Below the pieces are notes generated by a model. That model was not told the origin of the DNA. It worked only from the letters and a program-made list of their open reading frames with translations, and searched no databases. Shown here piece after piece: positions 20,488 to 31,094 of a stretch of 64,000 nucleotides of DNA. Each line of letters opens with the position of its first letter. Position 1 is the first letter of the stretch. Both the position numbers and the translations under genes were made by a program. The stretch is taken from the NCBI RefSeq assembly GCF_950295315.1, contig NC_080172.1, positions 113,574,267 through 113,638,266 on the forward strand. The letters are read 5' to 3'. This DNA is from Erinaceus europaeus. Its lineage: Eukaryota; Chordata; Mammalia; Eulipotyphla; Erinaceidae.

Positions 20488-23123
20488 CTGCCACTGTTCG
20501 TAACAGAACTCCCCGCTTAGATTGGCTTTCTAATGAGCCTGTCTGGGTGGAACAGTGGCCTTTGCCTAGGGAGAAGCTAGAAATTTTTAAAAAACTCGTC
20601 CAAGAGCAGTTATCGTTGGGACACATTCGTCATTCTCGGAGCCCATGGAATACTCCAGTCTTTGTAATTAAAAAGCGCTCAGGAAAATGGCGCCTCCTCC
20701 AAGATCTTCGTGCAGTTAATAAAACCATGCAGGTTTGGGGCTCCCCCCAAAGGGGTTTGCCTCTTGCTTCCGCAATTCCCACAGGAATTCCAATCATAGC
20801 TATTGATATACAGGATTGTTTTTTCTCTATTCCCTTACACCCACAAGATTGTAAACGTTTTGCTTTCTCTGTTCCTTCTATTAATAATGCCAGCCCTGCC
20901 GATAGATTTGAATGGGTGGTACTGCCCCAGGGCATGGCTAATAGTCCCACTATTTATCAAGAGGTTGTTAAATCTGCCCTTTTCCCATATATTCATAAGG
21001 GCCTTAAGGTTTTCCATTATATGGATGACGTGTTAATATGGGGAGAATTAGATACAGATCTCTCCGCCCTACGTGATTTTCTAATCCCTGCCTTAAAGAG
21101 AAGTGGACTTAATGTAGCTCCTGAGAAGATACAGCTAATCCCTCCAATATCTTTCTTAGGCTCAGAGATTTCCCTAACGCAGATTCGTCCTTTAAAACCT
21201 TGTGTTACTTTTCCTTCTAATCTCACTCTTGCTTCTTTACAAAGTTTTCTTGGAAATTTGAATTGGCTTAGGCAGTATCTTTATCTGCCTACGAGCTGCC
21301 TGCAACCACTGTTCGATCTGTTAAAAGGAAACAAACAGCCCTCCTCAAAGCGTATGTTAACCCCCGAAGCATCCTTGGCTCTGGAAAAAGTTAACCAGGC
21401 TCTCCAGGACATGCACCTCGTTCGATTCTCCCCCTCCTCTCCAGTAAATCTTGTAATCTTTAACTCCACCCCCACGGTAGTGGGGGCATTGTGGCAGAAA
21501 CATGGCGTTCTCGAATGGCTTCATACGCCAGTAGGCGGAGCTCCAAGACTCCTTACCGAGATTGATGCCTTAGCATTTATGGTTCGCCAAGGAAGAAACA
21601 GATCGGTTCAGGTCTTAGGAAGGGAACCAGATTCAATCATTCTTCCCTTTTCTCTCACTGATACAGAATGGCTCATACGCCACCATTCTCGTTTTGCCAT
21701 AAGTTTAATGGGTTTTCCAGGACAATTAGATAATCATTTTCCCTCTAATAATTTGATAGCTTCTTTACCTCTGTTGCCTCTACTAGTACCTAAACTTTTC
21801 TCTCGAGATCCCATCCCCTCTGCTCCTACAGTGTTCACTGATGGTGGAAAAAAGGGAGCTGCTGCCCTTATATATTATCCAGACCAGCAATACCCCAAAC
21901 CTCTCTTTACTGAACTTCCTGATAATTCCCCTCAGTACAAAGAACTTTATGCTGTTTTCCTTGCATTAAAAGCTGTACCAGAATCCTTCAACCTTTTTTC
22001 TGACAGTGTGTATACTGTTAACTTACTTCCATGGCTTGCTCGATCTTATGTAAGAATTGATGACAACCCACTTTCTCCTCTTTTAATTCAAATTGCCTCT
22101 ATGCTCTGTTCTCGAACCCATCCACTGTATGTTCAGCACCTACGTTCCCACAGCCCTCTTCCTGGTCCCCTGTCCGAAGGGAATGCTGCAGCTGACCGCC
22201 TTGCCTCCACAGGAATTCTCCTAGCCTCTGTCTCTAACCCTGCTGACTTTCATTCCCTAACCCATGTTAATCTTAAAGGTCTTCGAGCTCGATTTCCTGA
22301 TATTCCTCTGCCACAGTTAAAACGTATTCTTGCTACATGTTCCTCCTGTGCAGGTCTAATCAAAACACCTGCTATTCAGACTCTGGGGGTTAATCCTCGA
22401 GGTTTAAAAGCCAACGCTCTTTGGCAAATTGATGTTACCCACATACCTAACTTTGGCAAACAAAAATATGTGTTCGTCTCAATTGATACCTTCTCTAAGT
22501 TTATGTGGGCTACAGCTCAGACTGGAGAAAACTCAAAAAAGCTTATAAGCCATATACTCTCCTGTTTTGCTGTAATGGGCTTACCTCTTCAACTTAAAAC
22601 GGATAATGGACCTGCTTTTACCAGCAAACAATTTAAAGATTTTTGTTCCCTCTGGAACATGACTCATACTACAGGCATTCCGTATAATCCACAGGGACAA
22701 GGCATTGTTGAGAGGGCCCATCAAACTCTTAAGGCTCAATTAAATAAAGAAAAAGGGGAAATGTACCCCCCTAATATCCAGCTGGCAAAAGGCTTAACTA
22801 CATTAAATCTCTTTAATATTTACAAAAACTCAGACCAACCTCCTATAATTCTTCATTGGCAAACACCACCCACCCTCCCAGCTATTAAAGTCAAATGGAA
22901 AGACCCACTTGATAAAATTTGGAAAGGACCTGACCCCCTGTTGACTATGGGGAGGGGTTTCGCATGTATTTTTCCACAAAATTACTCCAAGCCTGTTTGG
23001 GTTCCTGCCCGCCATGTCCGGCAATACCCACATGATGGTGCTGATATCCCTGAAGAACAAGAAACACTGCAAGAAGACTGGCTGCAAGAGGACTGGCTAC
23101 AGGATGCACCCCAGGATCCATAA
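20463..23123 (+). CDS. pol: ERV Pol: RT, RNase H and integrase, intact
   Basis: The frame is open from 20,463 and gives 886 residues; the first in-frame start-like codon is a GTG at 20,547, so it would normally be made by a frameshift from pro. RT: 'PVWVEQWPL' near the start, 'LPQGMANSP', and YMDD at residues ~186-189. RNase H: acidic residues D460 (FTDGG), E494 (ELYAVF), D514 (FSDSV) and D578 (AADRLA). Integrase: zinc site H597-x3-H601 and C626-x2-C629, then D657, D714 and E750, giving the classic D,D(35)E spacing, and a C-terminal 'VWVPARHVRQY'. All catalytic residues are present. The C-terminus has a small duplicated 'EDWLQ' unit. The pro-pol overlap is only 25 bases (20,463-20,487) and no canonical slippery heptamer was found there. 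Confidence 0.93.
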   Translation, partial: TQPAPPILTATVRNRTPRLDWLSNEPVWVEQWPLPREKLEIFKKLVQEQLSLGHIRHSRSPWNTPVFVIKKRSGKWRLLQDLRAVNKTMQVWGSPQRGLPLASAIPTGIPIIAIDIQDCFFSIPLHPQDCKRFAFSVPSINNASPADRFEWVVLPQGMANSPTIYQEVVKSALFPYIHKGLKVFHYMDDVLIWGELDTDLSALRDFLIPALKRSGLNVAPEKIQLIPPISFLGSEISLTQIRPLKPCVTFPSNLTLASLQSFLGNLNWLRQYLYLPTSCLQPLFDLLKGNKQPSSKRMLTPEASLALEKVNQALQDMHLVRFSPSSPVNLVIFNSTPTVVGALWQKHGVLEWLHTPVGGAPRLLTEIDALAFMVRQGRNRSVQVLGREPDSIILPFSLTDTEWLIRHHSRFAISLMGFPGQLDNHFPSNNLIASLPLLPLLVPKLFSRDPIPSAPTVFTDGGKKGAAALIYYPDQQYPKPLFTELPDNSPQYKELYAVFLALKAVPESFNLFSDSVYTVNLLPWLARSYVRIDDNPLSPLLIQIASMLCSRTHPLYVQHLRSHSPLPGPLSEGNAAADRLASTGILLASVSNPADFHSLTHVNLKGLRARFPDIPLPQLKRILATCSSCAGLIKTPAIQTLGVNPRGLKANALWQIDVTHIPNFGKQKYVFVSIDTFSKFMWATAQTGENSKKLISHILSCFAVMGLPLQLKTDNGPAFTSKQFKDFCSLWNMTHTTGIPYNPQGQGIVERAHQTLKAQLNKEKGEMYPPNIQLAKGLTTLNLFNIYKNSDQPPIILHWQTPPTLPAIKVKWKDPLDKIWKGPDPLLTMGRGFACIFPQNYSKPVWVPARHVRQYPHDGADIPEEQETLQEDWLQEDWLQDAPQDP

Positions 23124-23362
23124 TACAGCATGGCAGAATCAAAAAAAAAAAAAAAATCTGATTCACAGAACTCTCCCCCCCCCCACCCCGAATGAATGTC
23201 TTATGCTATGACTGGCCAGTTGTGTTTTGTGAGTGAGTGAGTGAGTGAAAAAAAAATAAAAAATTAAGTGAGTTGAGTGACCAAAATTTTTGTATGACCC
23301 ATTGTGCTCAGAGTACTCTGAAAGTTAACTGACTTTATATCAAACGGCTGGACGCAGCCATG

Positions 23363-23384
23363 GTTTCTGGAGACGTCCAGAAAC
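23363..23384 (+). other. RNA hairpin candidate 1
   Basis: Perfect 9-bp stem (GTTTCTGGA / TCCAGAAAC) with loop GACG, in the env-less region. Confidence 0.6.
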
Positions 23385-23617
23385 AGTCCAAAAATTGTTC
23401 ATTCCCCCTTTTGATTTCTTTTTTAAGTCTTGATATCAATATGAAATGTTTAGTCTTAAACTGTGTGAGTAAAGATGGTTCAACTATGACAGTAGTTCTA
23501 AATTCACATTTGAAATGATATATCTTATTTACAAGTTTTTCTCCTCCTGTGTGTTATAAACTATATATTTAATATGCGTGTTTCAAGTTTGGTAAACATT
23601 AACTTGACAGTTAAATC

Positions 23618-23633
23618 GTAACTTCGAAGTTAC
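23618..23633 (+). other. 16-bp perfect palindrome
   Basis: GTAACTTCGAAGTTAC. As RNA it could form a 6-bp stem with a UCGA loop. Confidence 0.6.
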
Positions 23634-23748
23634 ATTTTTACGAGAAGAGGTAAAATCAATTCATTTAAGTAACTGAGTGTTTAAGGTAAAACTCTAAATA
23701 TTCAATGTGACAATTCATCATCTCCTAAGTTAAAATACAAATTCTCTA

Positions 23749-23787
23749 TACAGGACATTTTTGGAGGGCCCCCAAAAATGTCCTGTA
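23749..23787 (+). other. RNA hairpin candidate 2 (16-bp perfect stem)
   Basis: TACAGGACATTTTTGG (23,749-23,764) is exactly complementary to 23,772-23,787, with a 7-base loop AGGGCCC. It lies in the position where simple betaretroviruses keep RNA export elements between env and the LTR. The function is inferred from place and structure only. Confidence 0.65.
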
Positions 23788-24989
23788 AGCTATCTTGTGG
23801 AAATTAATCCACAACAAATTTGGCATCAATCTGATATTGTAAATGTACCAAAAAAAAAAAATTGTCACTAAAATGTGTTAACTCTAGTAACCTGAGTTTG
23901 CTTAAAAACCCAATGTAAAAATAGTCAAGAATCAATATATGTAACTTAAACTCGGTATGAAAACTTTGCTATATAAAGACTGCTACATGAGGTCACGTAA
24001 GATGACCTTTACACAAAATTATAAAGATACCTAAACCAGTTATAAACATTGAGTTATCAATTGTAGTAAACTTCTAATTTGTTACAAAGTTTTTTCATAA
24101 GTAATTGACTACAGCTATGACAAGCCTTCGCATAAAGAAGCATCTGCTCATATAGAATCCCCAGAAATCCATCTTGGACCCCTGACCTCTGACATCACCC
24201 ACAATTACAGCCATCCCCAGAAACCCATGATGTGACCTGACACGATCTGGAGAACCTGATTCACAGACTCCGAAGGACAAGACTTTCCTACTGCCTTTCT
24301 CTCAACCATCGGTGTCTGCTCTTCCTGCTTCTGTTTCGCCCATCATGTTTTGGCGGTTCCAGGTCACTCTCTACAGAGAAGAAAAGTTCCGGTGGCCGTC
24401 CTCCTCCATCAAGATAGACGTGTGGCATTTATTTCCTGGCCATTGACATTGGACTGATGCTTCTATAGAACTTGCTGGACACTCCTTTTATACTCCTGGA
24501 CTTCTTGAAGAATGACTGTAGCAGGCTGACTCGGGATTTTGCAATGCCAGATCACCCCTCTAGCCCCTCGGCTTATCAGGCCCCCACTCCTCCACCCATC
24601 AGGCTCACTCTGTCTCTTGCTACTCTTACTTATACCTCCCTGTCTTGTGCTAGTTATTTTTGAAGACACTTACACACTATCATTCTGCTTTCTTCCCAAC
24701 AGGTTTCCGTTCACCCCTACACTGCTATTCCCCTGACAGAGATGAAGCCTTTTACAGACATTGACCCAGTTATATATGGTCATTAAGTAAGAGGAAGATG
24801 TTGGGGAATTGTGAGGATATGGTTGAGCTTGGAAGGGCTTGAGCCTGAGGGGTGTGTCAATCCTGTTAGTCTCTCTCTCCACGGAGAGGTTGAGCAAGGA
24901 GGGACAGTAGAACCCCAAAAAAGGTGTGCCTCTTATCAGTCTCCCTGCCTCACAAAGTGCCCCGCACTCCTGATACTATGGCAAAAAGT

Positions 24990-25007
24990 TAAAAAGAAAG
25001 GGGGAGA
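24990..25007 (+). promoter_or_regulatory. Polypurine tract
   Basis: 'aaaaagaaagggggaga' ends directly at the 3' LTR and would prime plus-strand DNA synthesis. Confidence 0.92.
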
Positions 25008-25456
25008 TGTTGGGTAGTTGCCACCTCCCCCTGGCTTCTGCTTAACCATATGCCTATATAGGGATTTTACTGATCCAAAGGTTTGGTCTATTTACATAAA
25101 TCACTTTTACATAAAGCACTCCAGGGCATTGGTGGTTCAGTTATAGGATTCTCGCCTGTTCCGCCCCCTCCTTGTCACACTCTGATTTTCACCAGTCACT
25201 TTTCTCTCCACCCTCTCTATATCACATCCTGTTTCCACCCTACTTGGAGAGTATAAAAACAGCTGCTCTTCTGATTAAAGACACTTGGAAATTGCTTTCC
25301 GGCTCCGAGAGTTCCAGAGTGTATCTCCTGCGGAAGTTGGTGCAGCACGAGTTCCTGATCCCTCTCCCACACAGCAGCCTAGATCAGCTCCAGTTGAGTT
25401 CTCTCCAACCCAGAGAGCACTAGCTCGGGAAGAAGTACCCTCAGGCTATCCAGGCA
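25008..25456 (+). repeat. 3' LTR (449 bp)
   Basis: Same length as the 5' LTR, with two substitutions between them by eye. The TATA box and ATTAAA signal are conserved. Confidence 0.95.
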
Positions 25457-25462
25457 GTGCAC
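25457..25462 (+). repeat. ERV target-site duplication, right
   Basis: 'gtgcac', identical to 17,714-17,719. Confidence 0.9.
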
Positions 25463-25680
25463 ATAGTACTAAGTGCAAGGACCCACACAAGGATTCAGGT
25501 TTGAGCCCCTACCTCCCCAAATGCAGAGGGGACTCTTCACTAGTGGTGAAGCAGGTCTGTAGGTGTTTGTCTCTATCTTCTTTTTGTCTATCTCCCAGTC
25601 CTCTCTGAATTTCTCTCTGTCCTATCAAACAAACTGGGGAAAAATGGCATTGAATTCTTAGTGCTGGTACTGAGCCTGGA
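25463..25680 (+). repeat. SINE-A2, 3' part, split by the ERV
   Basis: Begins inside the SINE head ('atagtactaagtgcaaggac'), so the provirus integrated within the tRNA-like part. The matching head on the left flank (about 17,670-17,719) is poorly preserved. Confidence 0.75.
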
Positions 25681-25984
25681 GGAAGAGAAGGAGGAGGAGG
25701 AGAAGAAGGAGAAAAAGAATAAGGTAAAAAGGAGGAGAAGGAGGGGGAGAAAGCAGAGGAGGAGAAGAAGAAAAAGAAGAAGAAAGGAGGAGGAGAGGGG
25801 GAGGGAAAAAAGGAGAAGAGGAAGAAGAAAGAAAGAAAAGAAAGGAAAGAAAGAAAGAAGGAAAGAAAGAAAGAAAGAAAGAAAGAGAGAAAGAAAGGAA
25901 GGAAGAAAGAAAGAAAGAGAGAGAGAGAAAGAGAAAGAAAAAAAGAAAGAAAGAAAGAAAGAAAAGAAAAGAAAGAAAGAAAAT
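25679..25984. repeat. Purine tract (GGA/GAAA)n
   Basis: About 300 bases, almost all A and G. GGA/GAA-rich first, then GAAA units. Confidence 0.95.
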
Positions 25985-26220
25985 AGAGTTGGGCAGTATC
26001 ACAGCGGGTTAAGTGCACACAGTGCGAAGCGCAAGGCGGTGAAGCAGGTCTGCAGGTATCTATCTGTCTTTCTCTCCCCCTCTCTGTCTTCCCCTCCTCT
26101 CTCCATTTCTCTCTGTCCTATCCAACAAAAACGACATCAATAGCAACAACAATAATAACTACAACAATAAAACAAGGAAAACAAAAGGGAAAATAAATAA
26201 ATAAATATAAAATTTTAAAA
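25985..26220 (+). repeat. SINE-A1 copy with internal deletion
   Basis: The head runs into the body at 'gcgcaagg/cggtgaag', so the B box and 'cacctgcagg' core are missing. AGG is found at both ends of the lost stretch in intact copies. Confidence 0.85.
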
Positions 26221-26801
26221 AAGAAAGAAAGATAAAACCGTCCCAATTCCCCCCCCCCGAGACCTGCTGTTTCCCGACATAAACCATCAGCACTGGCAAG
26301 TCCCATACATTCTCCTGATAGATCTCCTATTTTCACATTTCAGTGAGTCCATCTCCTCATGTCTCTACACCCTATCATCTACAGCCAGCCTTGCTCTCTA
26401 GATTCTGACAACCCCTGAATGTGGATGTCTAGTTCAGATCCTGCTCATACACCCAGCTGCCTGCTCAGCCTCTCCACTGGGTTATCTGCCACACATCGTA
26501 GACCTGAGACGTTCCCAACTGAACTGATTTCCCTCCGTGTTAAAGCCCTCTCTGCCCACATCCCTCCCTCCCCTATTAAATTGAGATGGCAGCCTCATCT
26601 TTCTGAGTCTGCAGATTTTGGAGCATCCTTCAATCTCTCTTCTTCTCCTTTTTCTCCTCCCCCTCCTCCTTCCTTTTTTGGTGAGTAGATTATTAAAGAA
26701 TCAAATTGAGGACTCAAGCTTAGAAGTAACGGGGACCTGGGGATAACTGTCACGTTGCTCTGAGAGGATTGGTCCCAAGATGTAGTCCTGGTGTAGAAAT
26801 T

Positions 26802-26803
<2 letters not shown>
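26221..26803. other. Unassigned
   Basis: A C run near 26,252-26,260 and otherwise no recognisable repeat or gene. Confidence 0.3.

Positions 26804-26839
<36 letters not shown>
26804..26839. repeat. (GT)n microsatellite
   Basis: About 18 GT units. Confidence 0.95.
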
Positions 26840-26840
<1 letters not shown>

Positions 26841-26987
26841 CACTTTATTCTATTCCTCTCTCCTTTCAGCTGGCTCTTCTGGGATTTGGAGTCTGGCCTC
26901 CTGGACCCACTGTTCTTTGTGTGTCTCTGGTAACTGTTGGAGGTCACTTTTCAAGTTCCCATGCCCTTGAGACTCAGGTTTGGGGTG

Positions 26988-26989
<2 letters not shown>

Positions 26990-27021
<32 letters not shown>
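26990..27021. repeat. (TC)n microsatellite
   Basis: About 15 TC units, at the edge of the inverted L1 that follows. Confidence 0.9.
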
Positions 27022-27022
<1 letters not shown>

Positions 27023-27023
27023 T

Positions 27024-27365
27024 TAGAGATTTATTGAGTAATGGATTACAGTATAGTTTTTTTTTCTATTTTTTATTTTTCACCACTCCTGTCACCAAAG
27101 ATCTATGTCCTCATCCCCACCCAGTTAGATAACCACTATCGTTCTACCATGGTCTTAGACAGAGGTTGACAGTATTTTTCACATTCAAATGCTCAGTTTT
27201 CTATATTCTGGTCATGAGTGAAACCATTCTGCAGTGGTCGTACACCAACTCCCTCGCTTCACTAAGCATGATCTTCTCCAATTCCATCCACTTTAATCCA
27301 AAGGCAGACAATGTCATATTTTTTTATTTTTTATGAGTAATACTCTGTGAGTATATATCCAATAA
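27024..27365 (-). repeat. Old L1 3' fragment
   Basis: Inverted L1 sequence with the widely shared mammalian pattern 'catgatcttctccaattcc' and 'atgagtaatactctgtgagt'. It is from the ORF2 end or adjoining 3' part of an older L1. Confidence 0.7.
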
Positions 27366-27399
27366 CTTTTTTCATCTAGTAATCTGTCTCTCTAGCTCA

Positions 27400-27597
27400 A
27401 CCCTTCAAGAGACTCCACCAGGAGATATTAGAATGCAAGTGTCTATCTGCCTCTCTATCTCCTGCCCCCTCTCAATTTGTCTTTGTTATGTCAAATAAAA
27501 AAAATAGAAAGAAAAGAAGAAGAGGGAGAAAATGGCTGCCAGGAGCAATGGACTCATAGTGCCAGCACTGAGCCCCAATGATAAACCCTGGAGAAAA
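27400..27597 (+). repeat. SINE-A2, 5'-truncated
   Basis: Only the CT body and A2 tail remain. Confidence 0.75.
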
Positions 27598-27607
27598 AAA
27601 GAAAGGA

Positions 27608-27920
27608 AGGGAGTCGGGCAGTAGTGCAGTGGGTTAAGCACATGATGCTCAATGTGCAAGGACCAGGCCCGGTGTAAGGCTGTAAGGTTCTGAGTCCCCA
27701 GCTCCCCACCTGCAGGGGAGTCGTTTCACAGGAGGTGAAGCAGGTCTGCAGGTGTTTATCTTTCTCTCCCCCTCTCTGTCTTCCCCTCCTCTCTCCATTT
27801 CTCTCTGTCCTTTCTAATAACAATGGCATCAGTAACAACAATAATAACTACAACAACAATAAAAGAAAAAAACAAGGACAACAAAAGGAAAAATAAAATA
27901 ATGAATTAATAAAATTTAAA
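27608..27920 (+). repeat. SINE-A1 copy
   Basis: Full length, with the head 'gagtcgggcagtagtgcagt', placed right after the truncated A2 copy. Confidence 0.9.
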
Positions 27921-28532
27921 AAAGAAAGGAAAAGAAAATACCAGCCTGACACCCCCTTCCCCCCCACCCCCTGCATTGTAGGAAACTTTAGTGCTGTAGT
28001 TTCGTTCACTGTCTGCCTCTATCTAATATATGTATGAGTATATGTTTGTACAGATATGCATATACATGTGTATATGCCATTACTTTGTCAAAAACTACAG
28101 GACGTGGTGCTGTTCTCTGTGAAATAAGCTTTACTCCAACAATTTTCTGGGCAAGGACCCCAGTTCTCTGTCGCCGTGATATGATCTAGAGAACTTTCTA
28201 CTTCTAGCACAAGAAGGTTCCACTGAGCCAAGCTCTCCCCTACAAGTGTGAAAAATTGAGTATGTCCTCTTCTCCTTTCCCACACTGAATTGTATTCCCT
28301 ATTCAGACGTCTGCCTCTGCGTTCAGCTGATCTAATCGGTCTTCCAGTGGGAAACCCAGTCCATTAAACTGAGAATTTCTACTGCTCAGTGCAGTGTAAG
28401 ACACTGAGAATATGCTCAAATGGATTTTGTGCAGTGACGTACTTAGTCCCTGTGAAAATCAGCTTAATCATTCCCAGGGTTCTATGCTCAACTTCATTAA
28501 TTATTTCAAGACTGTGTGGGCAAAACAACTCA
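27921..28532. other. Unassigned
   Basis: C-rich start near 27,950-27,970, then no recognised repeat or gene. Confidence 0.3.
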
Positions 28533-28672
28533 ACTGGGGATGCAGGTAGACAGCATAATGGTTATGCAAAGAGACTCTCATGCCTGACGCTCCAAAGTCC
28601 CAGGTTCAATTCCCTGCACCACCGTAAGCCAAAGCTGATCAGTGCCCTGCTTAAAAATAATGATAATAATTC
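28533..28672 (+). repeat. SINE-C copy
   Basis: Head 'gtagacagcataatggttat', box 'caggttcaattccc'. It has no TC tail but ends in AAT repeats. Confidence 0.8.
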
Positions 28673-29290
28673 ACCTGGATCCATGAGTCTGCTTTGCCAT
28701 GCATGCACCGCAGACTCAAGCCTGGTCCTCATTGTGTAAAGCAGTGTCTGTACTTCTCTCTCATTTACAATGAAAAAAAAAAAAAACTTAAACAGTGAAG
28801 CTCTAGTTATGGGGAAATAAATAAATAAACAAATAAATACACACGTCACGCTTGTATGAATTGACCCCTGGTAATCAGTGGGATCCTGTGGTTCCTAAGG
28901 GCACATTGTACCTAGAAAGACTGGGAGAGACCCAGGTCTGTGGTGTAACAGCGTGATTTCAAAGAGATAAGTGATGCCTGTAAGATTCCTGAGAATTATC
29001 CATCACTCTCCTCTTCCTGAGCTTGGCTCACCAACCACGTCCCCTACCCAGCCTCCTGCACACAGATGGTCATTTTACCTACCTTCCCCTTTTACTTGGG
29101 GCACAGAAAATAGCATAAAGCAAAAAAACAAAAAAAAAATAGCAGCTATTTCACTAACAAAATGCTTATCAGGAAATAGTAAGAGAAAGATAAATTTAAA
29201 ATTGCCATCTAAGCTACATCCACAGCACCCTGAGTGCGCTGGATTACTTCTGAAAAGTGCATCTTCTAGTGAAATACACATGCAGTTCTC
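28673..29290. other. Unassigned; possible SINE remnant near 28,690-28,830
   Basis: A-rich runs and AAAT units at 28,770-28,840. No gene recognised. Confidence 0.3.
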
Positions 29291-29291
29291 T

Positions 29292-29550
29292 GAGCTGGGG
29301 GGATGGATTCATCTGTCAACATCCATGTAATGTCCATGTCCAGTGAGAAGCAGTTACAGAAGCCAGACCTTCCACCTTCTGCACCCCATAAAGAATTTTG
29401 GTCCATACTCCCAGAAGGATAAAGAATAGGGAAGCTCCCAGTGGAGGGAATGGGACATAGGACTCTGGTGGTGGGAACTGTATGGAATTGTATCCCTGTT
29501 ATCTTACAATCGTGTTAATCATTACATCATTAATAAAAATTAAAAAAAAA
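29292..29550 (+). repeat. L1 3' UTR fragment
   Basis: Sense copy ending 'cattacatcattaataaaaa' plus poly(A). The start has a small local duplication (atccatgtaatgtccatgtc). Confidence 0.75.
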
Positions 29551-29552
29551 AA

Positions 29553-29832
29553 AGGAAAGGATAGCACAGTGGGTTAAGCACACGTGGCACAAAGCACAAG
29601 GACTGGCGTGAGGATCCAGGTTTGAACCAAGGCTCCCCACCTGAAGGGGAATTGCTTCACAGGTGGTGAAGTAGATCTGCAAGTGTCTGCCTTCCTCTCC
29701 CCCTCCCTGTCTTCTCCTCCTCTCTTGATTTCTCTCTGTCCTATCCAACAACGATGACATCAATAGCTACAACAACAATAAAACAATAAGGGCAACAAAA
29801 AGGAAATAAATAAATAAATATTTTTTAAAAAT
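29553..29832 (+). repeat. SINE-A1 copy
   Basis: Joined to the poly(A) of the preceding L1. The first few head bases are missing. Confidence 0.85.
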
Positions 29833-30042
29833 GGAAAGGAAAATAAGAAAAGAGAAAATAAAAGAAGTGAAGAGAAAAGGCTTTTCTGATGCATAAAGAG
29901 CCATTAAGGTTGAGCAGGGGAGCAACATGTTACTTCCCCTCAGAAATACAAAGCCTGAAGGGTCCTGAGGTTTGCTGACTTTGTCAAGCCCACAACTCTC
30001 ATCTACCTTGTCATCGTTAACAAGGGGTTTCTATAGGTCGGA

Positions 30043-30512
30043 GATATGGATTGACCTGCCAACACCCACGACCAGCAAAGAAGTAATTACTGAAGCTAAA
30101 ACTCCCACCTTCTGAACCCTAAAAAGAATTTTGATTCATACTCCCAGTGGGGAGAAATGATAGGGGGAAGATGACCAGAGGGCTTTGAACTCCAACTCCA
30201 TCAGGACTTGGAGTGAGAAGAGGAAAAACGGAAGGACATTTGGATGTAGTAGAACATGTATGTGTGACTTGGAAAGGAAGAGAAAATGGAACTATAAGGA
30301 AAAGAAACAGACAAATATCTACAAATATAGACAATTATAGAAATAATAGTTAACTAATATCTGTAATCTTAACGAGACCTTCTGTGGCTTACAGTAGACA
30401 GCTGGGGGATCCAGAACTCTGGTGGTGGGAACAGTGCAGAATTGTATTCCTGCTGTCTTACAATTTTATATATCAATATTTAATCACTAATATAAAGTTA
30501 AAAAAAAAAAAG
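30043..30512 (+). repeat. L1 3' UTR fragment
   Basis: Long sense copy from 'ggattgacctgccaacaccc' to the poly(A) near 30,500. Confidence 0.75.
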
Positions 30513-31094
30513 AAAAGGGGTTACTGGACATGAATTTCTACTGGTGATACCTCAGTATCTGTCTGCTCCTCTGTGCCCATAATGGACTGAGAGAGTCTGG
30601 GAGCCAGGGCCCAAACCCTTGAATCCCTAAGAACTACAACAGATCTGGAATATTTTTCAAACTCAATTCATGTTTATCTCACTGATTAAAGGAGAAATGA
30701 AGTCCAGTTGGCAATGGTGTCTTTCTATAGCTGATGATAGGTCCCTCAAGACATCTTCTGCATTCATTTTATGAGAACACAACTACATATTTAAAAAACA
30801 AAAACAAAGCACTGAAGTCACATGACCTTCTAGTAGCATCTGTGGAAGCTTCCTGACATACAGTCCTGAAAGCATCAGTATCACCTCAGAACTTCATGGA
30901 AATGCAAGGCGGGAGAGGCAGCTGGGAGGACAGGTTCTTTGGAATGAAAATGGCTCAGGCTCAGCTTTGAACACTGGCACCACATGAGAGTACTGAGGAG
31001 CAGAATCGAGAACCTCAGTGTTGTGGTTGTTGTCTCTTCTATATCTCTTTTCCCCCGCCTAGAGATATATCTTAAAAGAATGAAAATGTTAGTG
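30513..31094. other. Unassigned
   Basis: No gene or repeat family recognised. Confidence 0.3.

Larger units (their letters stand above)
23124..24989 (+). other. Env-less 3' region of the provirus
   Basis: Between the pol stop and the polypurine tract lie ~1.87 kb with stops in all frames and no recognisable Env surface or transmembrane domain. It opens with a run of ~15 A (23,141-23,155), a C run and GTGA repeats, then becomes AT-rich. It contains three inverted repeats (23,363-23,384, 23,618-23,633 and 23,749-23,787). A splice-acceptor-like 'tttcttcccaacag' ends near 24,703. Near 24,788-24,815 'agaggaagatgttgggga' resembles a polypurine tract plus LTR start of a related family. Confidence 0.75.
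17720..25456 (+). mobile_element. Class II endogenous retrovirus, near-complete, env-less
   Basis: This 7.7-kb provirus has the order LTR, tRNA primer site, gag, pro, pol, long non-coding stretch, polypurine tract, LTR. The two 449-bp LTRs differ at two positions (17,800 region A/C and the CCGGCA/CAGGCA end), indicating a young insertion. Class II is supported by the 6-bp duplication, the Lys-type primer site, separate gag, pro and pol frames, two CCHC knuckles and a YMDD reverse transcriptase. No env frame exists. It lies inside a SINE-A, whose 3' part continues at 25,463. The protease frame is broken, whereas gag and pol are open. Its closest family is not known to me. Confidence 0.93.

Noticed and set aside
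25509..26143. Open frames of 107-169 codons on both strands
   Set aside because: They come from the purine tract and SINE-A sequence.
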